Below, in pieces: positions 1 to 6,158 of a DNA stretch of 10,320 nt. The stretch covers positions 1-10,320 of the forward strand of contig DOSQ01000131.1 of the NCBI GenBank assembly GCA_003512125.1. Reading direction: 5' to 3'. The stretch is from Acidaminococcaceae bacterium (GTDB taxonomy: Bacteria; Bacillota; Negativicutes; Acidaminococcales; Acidaminococcaceae). The notes below the pieces were generated by a model that did not search any database, had not been told where the DNA came from, and saw nothing but the letters and a program-made list of their open reading frames with translations. Positions within the stretch are counted from its first letter, which is position 1. Every line of letters starts with the position of its first letter. Position numbers and translations under genes: made by a program.

Positions 1-657
1 AGAGGCGCTGTAGTTTCGGGTACAAAATATGTAAATAACGGTGACACTCTCGATCCTTCCACCAGCAAACAAAATGAAATCGGTGTTAAAGTAAAGAGCG
101 GGAAGACGCTGACGACATTCAGCCTTTTTGATATTGATCAGCAAAGTATTATTGACACGGATCTGGGCGGCGGTATGTATCGCCGGGCTATTGATGGACG
201 GGAACGGTTCCGCGGCGCTGAATTGACCTTTAACGGCAAACCGCATGACAAATGGACATTTACCGGCGGTTTAATGTATTTAGATAATGAACGGCGCAAA
301 ACTGCCGGCGGCGCTAACGACGGGAAATTTGTCAACGGTGTGGCCAAATGGAGCGGAGTGTTAGGTCTGATTTATGAACCTGATGATAAATGGGGTATCA
401 TGGGCCGCGTGGTTACCTGTGGCACTTCTTACATTGACAATGCTTCTTCCCCCACCGGCAAAACAAGGATTCCTGCCTATGCAACCTTAGATTTGGGCGT
501 AAACTATAAAGCTAAGATGGGCAAAGTTCCGGTAACAATATCTGCTACCTGCTTTAATGTTCTGAACAAGGATTACTGGATGGGCAGAGGCAGCTCTACG
601 ACATTTGGTCTTTCCATGCCAAGAACCTTACTGCTTTCCGCAACTTTTGATCTGTGA
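1..657 (+). CDS. TonB-dependent outer-membrane receptor, C-terminal part (5' end outside window)
   Basis: The frame is open from base 1 to a TGA at 655-657, followed directly by TAA, giving 218 residues of a beta-barrel C-terminus. The residues alternate polar and hydrophobic with many aromatics, and the protein ends in SATFDL, a typical terminal strand for outer-membrane assembly. Family hallmarks are KQNEIGVKVK (fragment residues about 23-32), the PAYATLDLGVNYK strand and the NVLNKDYW motif near the end. It aligns along its whole length with the C-terminus of the receptor at 6159-8408, so the two are paralogues. Such receptors import metal chelates, cobalamin, haem or similar ligands using TonB energy. 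The ligand is not readable because the plug lies outside the window. Cysteines at fragment residues 140 and 184 are unusual for a barrel; the second is shared with the paralogue. It precedes the ABC importer genes but is separated from them by a terminator. Confidence 0.93.
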   Translation, partial: RGAVVSGTKYVNNGDTLDPSTSKQNEIGVKVKSGKTLTTFSLFDIDQQSIIDTDLGGGMYRRAIDGRERFRGAELTFNGKPHDKWTFTGGLMYLDNERRKTAGGANDGKFVNGVAKWSGVLGLIYEPDDKWGIMGRVVTCGTSYIDNASSPTGKTRIPAYATLDLGVNYKAKMGKVPVTISATCFNVLNKDYWMGRGSSTTFGLSMPRTLLLSATFDL

Positions 658-676
658 TAAAATGCAGGTAATACTA

Positions 677-719
677 TACACCCCCCAGAGAGTATTCCGG
701 GGGGTGTAATCGCATTTTT
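677..719 (+). terminator. Rho-independent terminator after the upstream receptor
   Basis: A perfect 10-bp stem (677-686 with 699-708, C6/G6 core) encloses a 12-base loop and is followed after a few bases by a short T run (715-719). It lies 20 bases past the receptor stop codons. The T tract is short and displaced, so termination may be incomplete and some read-through into the ABC genes is possible. Confidence 0.8.
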
Positions 720-743
720 ATTGTTAAGAAAGCGTGGATGGAC

Positions 744-772
744 TAATCATTCTTTTTTTAAGTATTTATAAT
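744..772 (+). promoter_or_regulatory. Candidate promoter for the ABC importer operon
   Basis: A perfect TATAAT stands at 767-772. The hexamer 17 bases upstream is TAATCA (744-749), a poor -35 element with 3 of 6 matches. The predicted transcription start would be near 779-780, only about 5 bases before the ATG at 785, so the transcript would be nearly leaderless. This fits the lack of a good ribosome binding site there. The region is AT-rich, so the -10 match could be chance. Confidence 0.4.
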
Positions 773-784
773 CTGTAAAGCGGT

Positions 785-2374
785 ATGAATGCCATGCAGA
801 AGAAGAGATTTTTTATTACATTAATTTTACTGGCAGTTTTTTTGACTGCCGTAATCATATCTTTGCCGGGATGTAAAAAACAGAGTGTTTCGGAAGACGC
901 GGAAATCATTCTGGCCGCAGGCAGGGATTTGTCTCCCGGTTACAAAGACCCGTATTTTTCTACTGTGATTCTTAAAACATGGGAGCCACTGATAGCAATA
1001 TCTGATGAGGGCGATATTGAACCAAAGCTTTCCCTGTCATGGGAGTCCAATGAAAGCAGGACAGAATGGCTGTTTCGTTTACGTCAAGGGGTAACGTTTC
1101 AGGACGGGGTTCCCTTTAACGCAAAGGCGGCTGTGGAGAATTTTAAACGATATTCACATATGGGATATCGCCCTTCGTCTTTTTACGGCTTTGCAATTGA
1201 GCGGGTCTATCCGGGCCTGCTGAAAGCAGAAGCTGTGGATGAGTATGTATTAAAACTGACATTTGAAAAGCCGGTGCCTATGCTGATCTACCGGATGGCT
1301 GGGTGGGGCAGCGCGATGTTCAGCCCGAAGTGTTTTAATGCGGATACCGGTGATTTTATTTCAACCGCGATGGGGACAGGGCCTTTTTACATAGCAGACA
1401 GAAAAGATAATGAATATACTGTGCTGAAACGCTATGAGAATTATTACGGAGAAAAAGCTAAAGCAAAAAGTGTGCGGATCAAAGTGATTCCTTCTCCGGA
1501 AACCAGGTATTCCGCCATGAAGTCCGGTGAGGTGCACGGCGTTATTGATTTGGGAGGACTGACCCCGATACTGGCGAGAGAGCTTGTTAAGGATGAGCGG
1601 TTTGCCTGCAATGCGGCAAAATCAACTATATCCCATTATATTACGCTTAACGGACGCCGTTTTCCCTTCAATGATGAACGGATGCGTATTGCCCTGAATC
1701 TTGCCATTGACCGTGAAAAAATAGTAAAGCATTACTTTTGCGGATTCGGTACGCCGACAATGAGTTTTTTGAACAGTACCAACCCCTTCACTAAAGTTTA
1801 CCCGCCATATACTGATATGGAAAAAGCCAAAAAGCTTGCTTCTGATGTATTGCAGGGACGACGGCAAAAAGTAAAATTCCTGTTGCACCAATATGGCGTT
1901 TCGCGTTATCCCTATAAAATTATTTCCGAATTTATACAGGCAGAACTGAGACCGTTGGGATTGGATGTGGAAATCGTGATGGTAGACAACCAGGCTTCCC
2001 GCAAGACCATGCAGCGGGGAGAGTTTGATATGTCTATCGGAACAAGGGGACTGCCTAATCTGGACCCGACCTGGCTGTTACATGAGTTTTTTTCCTCTGA
2101 AGGCGGCATGAACAAGTCCAGCAGCTTCGGATACTATAATCCTGTGATAGAGAATTGTTTTGCACAATTGGATTACACGTATCCCATACCGGAACGGGCC
2201 AAATTATATGATACGATTATCCGGCAATTGCTTATACATCCGGCAGTCGTTCCTCTTTTGGAAGATACAAATCTTGCTGTTTACGATAAAAGGCTGGGCG
2301 GATATAAGGCGATTACTTACGGGATTACCTTGGATAAAGTGCATTGGATCAGGAAAGATGAGGCCGGACAATGA
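785..2374 (+). CDS. ABC transporter substrate-binding lipoprotein, nickel/dipeptide/opine-metallophore class (SBP_bac_5)
   Basis: This 529-residue protein begins with a lipoprotein signal peptide: basic MQKKR, a hydrophobic core at residues about 9-27, and the lipobox LPGC with the lipidated Cys at residue 30. The mature protein has the family-5 solute-binding signatures: a WLFRLRQGVTFQDG segment near residue 95, MGTGPFYI near 195, a YENYYGE stretch, and IPSPETRYSAMKSGEV, which resembles the corresponding NikA region (IPDPTTRAVAFETGDID). The family binds dipeptides, oligopeptides, haem, nickel chelates or staphylopine-like metallophores; the sequence alone does not decide among these. It would be anchored to the outer face of the inner membrane and deliver ligand to the two permeases encoded next. 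The stop overlaps the next ATG (ATGA). An alternative start at 794 (residue 4) is possible, and neither start has a strong ribosome binding site. Confidence 0.93.
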   Translation: MNAMQKKRFFITLILLAVFLTAVIISLPGCKKQSVSEDAEIILAAGRDLSPGYKDPYFSTVILKTWEPLIAISDEGDIEPKLSLSWESNESRTEWLFRLRQGVTFQDGVPFNAKAAVENFKRYSHMGYRPSSFYGFAIERVYPGLLKAEAVDEYVLKLTFEKPVPMLIYRMAGWGSAMFSPKCFNADTGDFISTAMGTGPFYIADRKDNEYTVLKRYENYYGEKAKAKSVRIKVIPSPETRYSAMKSGEVHGVIDLGGLTPILARELVKDERFACNAAKSTISHYITLNGRRFPFNDERMRIALNLAIDREKIVKHYFCGFGTPTMSFLNSTNPFTKVYPPYTDMEKAKKLASDVLQGRRQKVKFLLHQYGVSRYPYKIISEFIQAELRPLGLDVEIVMVDNQASRKTMQRGEFDMSIGTRGLPNLDPTWLLHEFFSSEGGMNKSSSFGYYNPVIENCFAQLDYTYPIPERAKLYDTIIRQLLIHPAVVPLLEDTNLAVYDKRLGGYKAITYGITLDKVHWIRKDEAGQ

Positions 2375-3321
2375 AAAATGCAATTCTTTTTTCACTGCGC
2401 AAACTGTTTCTGCTGATACCTTTTCTAATCGGAATTACCCTTTTGTCTTTTATTTTGGGCATTATAGCGCCGGGAGATCCTGCTATTGTGGTTCTCACGA
2501 TGGACGGGATTACTGAACCTACTGCTGCGGAACTTACTGCCATGCGGCATGCTATGGGGCTGGACCAGCCATATTGGTTGCAGTATGGGAAATGGCTGCT
2601 TCACGCGGTCTCGGGTGACTTGGGCAATTCTTACGTAACAGGAAAACCTGTGCTTGGCGAGTTGATGAGGCGTCTGCCTGTGACTGCTAGCCTGGCAGTC
2701 TGTGCCATGGGATGGGTTGTTGTGTTTGGTATTCCGTTGGGAATCTGGTCGGCTAAGAACACAAACCGGGGCCCGGAACTTGTGCTGCGGATATTTTCCT
2801 TGTTGCTGATCTCGGTTCCCGGATTCTGGCTTGCCATCATCCTTATGCTGGTTTTTACAGAAGAATTGCGGTTGCTGCCTTCCAGTGGGTATGGAAGCGC
2901 AGTGCAGATGATTATGCCTTCTTTTGTCCTGGCTTCCGGAACGATGGCTTCTGTTTTACGTTTGCAGAAGACGACAGTTACGGAAACGATGCAGAAGCCG
3001 TTTGTCCTTACCGGACAGGCAAAAGGCCTTCCTTTAAATCATATTATGTGGAAGCATGTATTCCCCAATTCGGTTATGCCGGTCATAACCATGATGGGAA
3101 CCTTTTTCGGTTCGGTTTTGGGCGGATCGGTCATTATTGAGGATCTGTTTTCCATACCCGGCCTGGGAAGCTATGTATTAAGCGCTATCTGGAGCCGGGA
3201 TTATCCGGTTATTCAGGGATATGTCATTGTCAGCGGGACGATTTTTGTCGTATTTAACTATCTTGTGGATTTGAGTTATTATGCCCTGAATCCTTCTGTA
3301 CGGCAGGAGGAGGAATCATGA
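2371..3321 (+). CDS. ABC transporter permease, DppB/NikB/CntB type
   Basis: This 316-residue inner-membrane protein has about six predicted hydrophobic segments, near residues 9-32, 105-126, 137-162, 178-196, 236-256 and 282-304. The cytoplasmic EAA-type coupling loop, where the ATPase docks, is seen at about 213-235 (QAKGLPLNHIMWKHVFPNS), followed by the usual GxxLGGSVIIEDLFSIPGLG segment at about 247-266. The C-terminus ends in ALNPSVR, a variant of the family's usual DPR ending. Length and layout are normal for the B subunit of dipeptide/nickel importers. It starts inside the stop codon of the binding-protein gene (ATGA at 2371-2374) with a modest GAGG at 2360-2363, so translation is probably coupled. 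It should pair with the permease encoded next to form the channel. Confidence 0.94.
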   Translation: MKNAILFSLRKLFLLIPFLIGITLLSFILGIIAPGDPAIVVLTMDGITEPTAAELTAMRHAMGLDQPYWLQYGKWLLHAVSGDLGNSYVTGKPVLGELMRRLPVTASLAVCAMGWVVVFGIPLGIWSAKNTNRGPELVLRIFSLLLISVPGFWLAIILMLVFTEELRLLPSSGYGSAVQMIMPSFVLASGTMASVLRLQKTTVTETMQKPFVLTGQAKGLPLNHIMWKHVFPNSVMPVITMMGTFFGSVLGGSVIIEDLFSIPGLGSYVLSAIWSRDYPVIQGYVIVSGTIFVVFNYLVDLSYYALNPSVRQEEES

Positions 3322-4157
3322 GAACAAAGCTGGGTCAGCTGCATTATATTTACAAACTTGCAATTATTGTGGTTTTATCTATTATTCTGTGTGCGGTACT
3401 TGCTCCCTGGATAGCGCCGTATGATCCGTATCAGGTTTCTATTGATGAAATACTGCAGCATTGTTCTGCAAAGCACTGGTTAGGAACAGATGCTTTGGGC
3501 AGGGATCTGCTGAGCCGGGTAATATATGGAGCGAGGACGTCTGTTGCCTTTGCGGTTGCGGTCGCCTTATGTACCATGCTGGTCGGGGTTTCGCTGGGAA
3601 TTGCAGGGGGATATTTCGGAGGAATTACTGACAGGGTCATCCAATGTCTGGTAAGCATGATCCAGGGGCTTCCCGGTATGAGTATGATGATCGCCATAGC
3701 AGCTGTTCTTCCGGAAAACGATTTTCGCCTGATCATTGCAGTGACCCTTACTTCGTGGGCAGGATTTTCCCGTATTGTGCGCAGTGAGGTGATCCGCATC
3801 AAAGGGGAAACGTACGTGGAAGGAATTAAAAGCCTGGGTGCGGGGAACCGGTATATACTGAAAGAATATGTATTCCCTAACATTCTTCCGGTCATTGCGG
3901 TCCTTCTCACTTTGCGCATCGGCACATCCCTGCTGTCTGCTTCCGCACTCTCGTATTTAGGGCTTGGAGTTTCGCCTCCCGCAGCGGATTGGGGTGTTAT
4001 GATCAGCGATGCAAGGACCTATTTCCGAAGCTATCCTGTTATGATACTGGCGCCGGGGATAGGGATAACATTGTTTTCTTTGGGAATTAATTTAACGGGA
4101 GACGCCCTTTGTGAGCTGTTGAGCATAAAAAAAGGGCCGGAACACAAAGAAATGTAG
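3318..4157 (+). CDS. ABC transporter permease, DppC/NikC/CntC type
   Basis: This 279-residue inner-membrane protein is the partner channel subunit. After the first membrane segment (about 13-31) it has the periplasmic PYDPYQV stretch and the hallmark HWLGTDALGRDLLSRVIYGAR (53-73) of C-type permeases. The EAA-type coupling loop is at about 166-188 (YVEGIKSLGAGNRYILKEYV), and the conserved LSYLGLGVSPPAADWGVMI follows at 211-229. The ATG lies in an ATGA overlap with the preceding stop (3318-3321) and is preceded by a very strong AGGAGGAGG at 3305-3313. The C-terminal tail is short and charged (KKGPEHKEM). Normal length for the family, with no sign of disruption. Confidence 0.94.
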   Translation: MRTKLGQLHYIYKLAIIVVLSIILCAVLAPWIAPYDPYQVSIDEILQHCSAKHWLGTDALGRDLLSRVIYGARTSVAFAVAVALCTMLVGVSLGIAGGYFGGITDRVIQCLVSMIQGLPGMSMMIAIAAVLPENDFRLIIAVTLTSWAGFSRIVRSEVIRIKGETYVEGIKSLGAGNRYILKEYVFPNILPVIAVLLTLRIGTSLLSASALSYLGLGVSPPAADWGVMISDARTYFRSYPVMILAPGIGITLFSLGINLTGDALCELLSIKKGPEHKEM

Positions 4158-4162
4158 GAGGG
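4156..4162 (+). promoter_or_regulatory. Shine-Dalgarno site fixing a GTG start
   Basis: AGGAGGG at 4156-4162 overlaps the TAG stop of the upstream permease and lies 5 bases before GTG at 4168. Together with the protein match from the first residues (IRIRDLSVSF), it identifies GTG 4168 as the start of the first ATPase gene. Confidence 0.8.
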
Positions 4163-4167
4163 CCATA

Positions 4168-5124
4168 GTGGACATAAGAATCAGGGATCTCTCTGTATCA
4201 TTTGTTACCAACGGGCAAAATCTGGCTGTTTTGAAAAATATCAGTCTGGATCTGGTCCAGGGCACTGTTACCGCAATTATAGGGGAGTCCGGGAGCGGAA
4301 AGTCTGTACTGGGCGCCGCACTGGCGCGGCTGCTGGACCCGCAGGCGGTCATTTCAGGCCGTATTCTGTATGGGGATACCGACCTTCTTTTGCTGGATGA
4401 GCCGGAGATGAGTGAAATCAGAGGGAAAAGTATCAGCTGGATGGCACAAAATCCTGTCTCAGCAATGGATCCTTTGCAAAAAACCGGAGATTTTGTAACA
4501 GAAATACTTGATTTCAGAAAAGCATTTCCTTCTGAACGATTGCAGGAAATAGGGATAAAACAGTTGCGGCGTTTTGGGCTGCAAAATGCAGAGACTGTAG
4601 GCCAGAGTTACCCTGGCGCCTTGTCCGGCGGTATGGCGCAGCGTGTGTTGATCAGCGCTATGACCGTGGAGGAACCGGAGTGGTTGATTGCAGATGAACC
4701 GACCAAGGGGCTGGATGCTATGGGGCGAAGGCAGGTTTACCTGAATTTGTGCCAGCTTGCCCGGGAACGGAGAATGGGCATGGTGCTTATTACCCATGAC
4801 CTGCGGCTGGCGGAACGGTTAAGCAATTATATTGCGGTTATGTATGCAGGGGAGATAGTGGAGTATGCCGGAACAGGTGAGTTTTTTGCCTCGCCCGGGC
4901 ACCCGTATAGCAGGGGATTGGTTGCCGCCCAGCCGGATAAGGATATGAAGCCGATCCCGGGAGACATAACGGATCTGCCTGCGTCGGCAAGCGGCTGTTC
5001 TTTTGCGCCGCGCTGCCCGTCTTTTTGTGACAGATGCAGTGAAAAGCAGAAGATGGTAGAAAAGGACTCCCATTTTGTCCGTTGTTGGAGGTATGTTCAG
5101 GAAAATGGCGATACTTTCCGTTAA
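4168..5124 (+). CDS. ABC transporter ATPase, DppD/OppD/NikD/CntD type, with C-terminal cysteine motif
   Basis: This 318-residue cytoplasmic ATPase powers the importer. Visible motifs in order are Walker A GESGSGKS (39-46), Q-loop Gln94 in AQNPVSAMDP, ABC signature LSGGMAQR (152-159), Walker B WLIADEPT (172-179) and H-loop His210. The C-terminal oligopeptide-importer domain follows (GHPYSRGLVAAQP, then IPGDITDLP). It ends in a four-cysteine pattern: Cys277, Cys283, Cys290 and Cys306, with an extra Cys287. This pattern is usual in OppD/DppD-type subunits, where an iron-sulfur cluster has been reported; cluster binding here is inferred. The start is GTG. The gene overlaps the second ATPase gene by about 20 bases. 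It should form a heterodimer with that second ATPase. Confidence 0.94.
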   Translation: MDIRIRDLSVSFVTNGQNLAVLKNISLDLVQGTVTAIIGESGSGKSVLGAALARLLDPQAVISGRILYGDTDLLLLDEPEMSEIRGKSISWMAQNPVSAMDPLQKTGDFVTEILDFRKAFPSERLQEIGIKQLRRFGLQNAETVGQSYPGALSGGMAQRVLISAMTVEEPEWLIADEPTKGLDAMGRRQVYLNLCQLARERRMGMVLITHDLRLAERLSNYIAVMYAGEIVEYAGTGEFFASPGHPYSRGLVAAQPDKDMKPIPGDITDLPASASGCSFAPRCPSFCDRCSEKQKMVEKDSHFVRCWRYVQENGDTFR

Positions 5125-5869
5125 GCATGTCTGCAAGAGTTATAAAACAGGCCTGATTAAGAAAAAAACAAAGATAATATTACAGGATATCACGTTTGAT
5201 GTGCAGGAGGGGGAAGTCCTGGGCCTGACCGGTGCAAGCGGTTCAGGAAAATCAACCCTGATTCGTTGTATCATGAGGCTGATTCCGGTCGACAGCGGAA
5301 ATATCTTTATGCACGGAACCGATTTATTGCAGTTGTCTCAGGCAGACTTACGGGAAAAAAGGAAAGTATTGCAGATGCTGTTCCAAAATCCTGTTTCCGC
5401 ATTAAATCCAAGAAAGACCATACGTGAATCGCTGGCAGAACCGATTTTGATCCATCAGCTTCCGGAGGAAACATTTGAAGAAATTCCGCGTATTCTGGAT
5501 ATGCTGCAGCTGAAAAAAGATTTGTTGGACCGGTACCCTCATCAGTTATCAGGTGGGGAGCTGCAGCGGATCTGTCTTGGCCGGCTCCTATTACTTCGTC
5601 CCGAACTACTGCTTTTGGATGAACCTACATCCATGCTTGATGTTTCGGTACAGGCGCAGATTATTGAAATTTTGAGGAACATAAGAAAGGAATACCCCAT
5701 AACGGTTTTATTTGTTTCTCACGATCTTTCCTTATTGAAAGCGGTTTGTGACCGTATTGGTGTTATGGAACAGGGAAAACTGCTTGAAATGAAGCCGGTT
5801 GAAGGACTGTTTCGACATCCTTCGGAACAGTACACCCGTGATTTGATAAGAGCTTTTAACGATTTTTAA
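5105..5869 (+). CDS. ABC transporter ATPase, DppF/OppF/NikE/CntF type
   Basis: This 254-residue cytoplasmic ATPase is the second nucleotide-binding subunit. It shows Walker A GASGSGKS (43-50), Q-loop Gln94 in FQNPVSALNP, signature LSGGELQR (148-155), Walker B LLLLDEPT (168-175) and His206 in the H-loop. The tail HPSEQYTRDLIRA is the short F-type ending, without the cysteine motif of its partner. The start is ambiguous. ATG 5105 gives the family-like beginning MAILSVKHVCKSYKT and has GGAGG at 5087-5091, 13 bases upstream, which is longer than ideal. ATG 5093 sits almost on top of that site, and TTG 5075 has no support. All choices overlap the previous gene, implying coupled translation. It is the last gene of the importer operon. 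Confidence 0.93.
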   Translation: MAILSVKHVCKSYKTGLIKKKTKIILQDITFDVQEGEVLGLTGASGSGKSTLIRCIMRLIPVDSGNIFMHGTDLLQLSQADLREKRKVLQMLFQNPVSALNPRKTIRESLAEPILIHQLPEETFEEIPRILDMLQLKKDLLDRYPHQLSGGELQRICLGRLLLLRPELLLLDEPTSMLDVSVQAQIIEILRNIRKEYPITVLFVSHDLSLLKAVCDRIGVMEQGKLLEMKPVEGLFRHPSEQYTRDLIRAFNDF

Positions 5870-5911
5870 TCTACGCTGCAGTTAACAGCATTGTATTGTT
5901 CGAAGAAACTT

Positions 5912-5940
5912 TTGACTTTATCGATATATATTACTATTAG
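5912..5940 (+). promoter_or_regulatory. Candidate promoter upstream of the spacer terminator
   Basis: TTGACT (5912-5917, 5 of 6 consensus matches) and TATTAG (5935-5940, 4 of 6) are separated by 17 bases. A transcript from here would start near 5947 and run straight into the hairpin at 5968-6009. This would make either a very short RNA or an attenuated leader for the receptor gene. Confidence 0.35.
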
Positions 5941-5967
5941 TTTATAGTTACTATATACTCTCCGGTT

Positions 5968-6015
5968 ATCCGGTTTTCCGCGATTCAAAGTTTTGCCGGG
6001 AAACCGGATTTTTTT
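5968..6015 (+). terminator. Rho-independent terminator, about 100 bases after the importer operon
   Basis: A 13-bp stem (5968-5980 with 5997-6009, one G-U pair) encloses a 16-base loop and runs into seven Ts at 6009-6015. The left arm is preceded by a direct repeat of TCCGGTT (5961-5967 and 5969-5975), so an alternative pairing of the right arm with the first copy is possible. Confidence 0.85.
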
Positions 6016-6081
6016 ATAAGCAATATATATATCAGATATAAAAAAACAGTAATTAATCTTAATAAAAATATGAAAGTGGAC

Positions 6082-6112
6082 TTGACTTTATTGTAAATAT
6101 AAGGTTTATCAT
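6082..6112 (+). promoter_or_regulatory. Candidate promoter with weak Fur-box-like palindrome for the receptor gene
   Basis: TTGACT at 6082-6087 is a good -35 element. Possible -10 hexamers are TATCAT (6107-6112, spacer 19) or TTTATC (6105-6110, spacer 17), both imperfect. The 15-mer at 6097-6111, ATATAAG-G-TTTATCA, matches the 7-1-7 Fur consensus TGATAAT-N-ATTATCA at 10 of 14 positions and overlaps the -10. In such AT-rich DNA this match is only suggestive. Confidence 0.35.
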
Positions 6113-6142
6113 CTAAGGCAAGGCGATTTGTCAATGAGCCTG

Positions 6143-6150
6143 AAAGGGGT
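6143..6150 (+). promoter_or_regulatory. Ribosome binding site of the second receptor
   Basis: AAAGGGGT lies 8 bases before ATG 6159. It supports that start together with the signal peptide that begins there. Confidence 0.65.
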
Positions 6151-6158
6151 AACTTAAA

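Larger units (their letters stand above)
5870..6158 (+). other. Spacer between the importer operon and the second receptor
   Basis: This 289-base AT-rich spacer contains no convincing gene. It holds a promoter-like pair at 5912-5940, a strong terminator at 5968-6015, and a second promoter-like region with a weak Fur-box-like palindrome just before the receptor gene. The 10-mer TTGACTTTAT occurs twice, at 5912-5921 and 6082-6091, each time in the -35 position of a candidate promoter. I looked for a cobalamin-riboswitch B12 box by eye and saw none. Confidence 0.6.

Noticed and set aside
2160..2516. Overlapping + strand open frame between the binding-protein and permease genes
   Set aside because: It lies out of frame across the end of one strong gene and the start of another and shows no domain of its own.
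5870..6158. Cobalamin or nickel/cobalt riboswitch ahead of the receptor
   Set aside because: No B12-box-like sequence or multi-helix arrangement could be seen by eye; only a simple terminator hairpin is evident.
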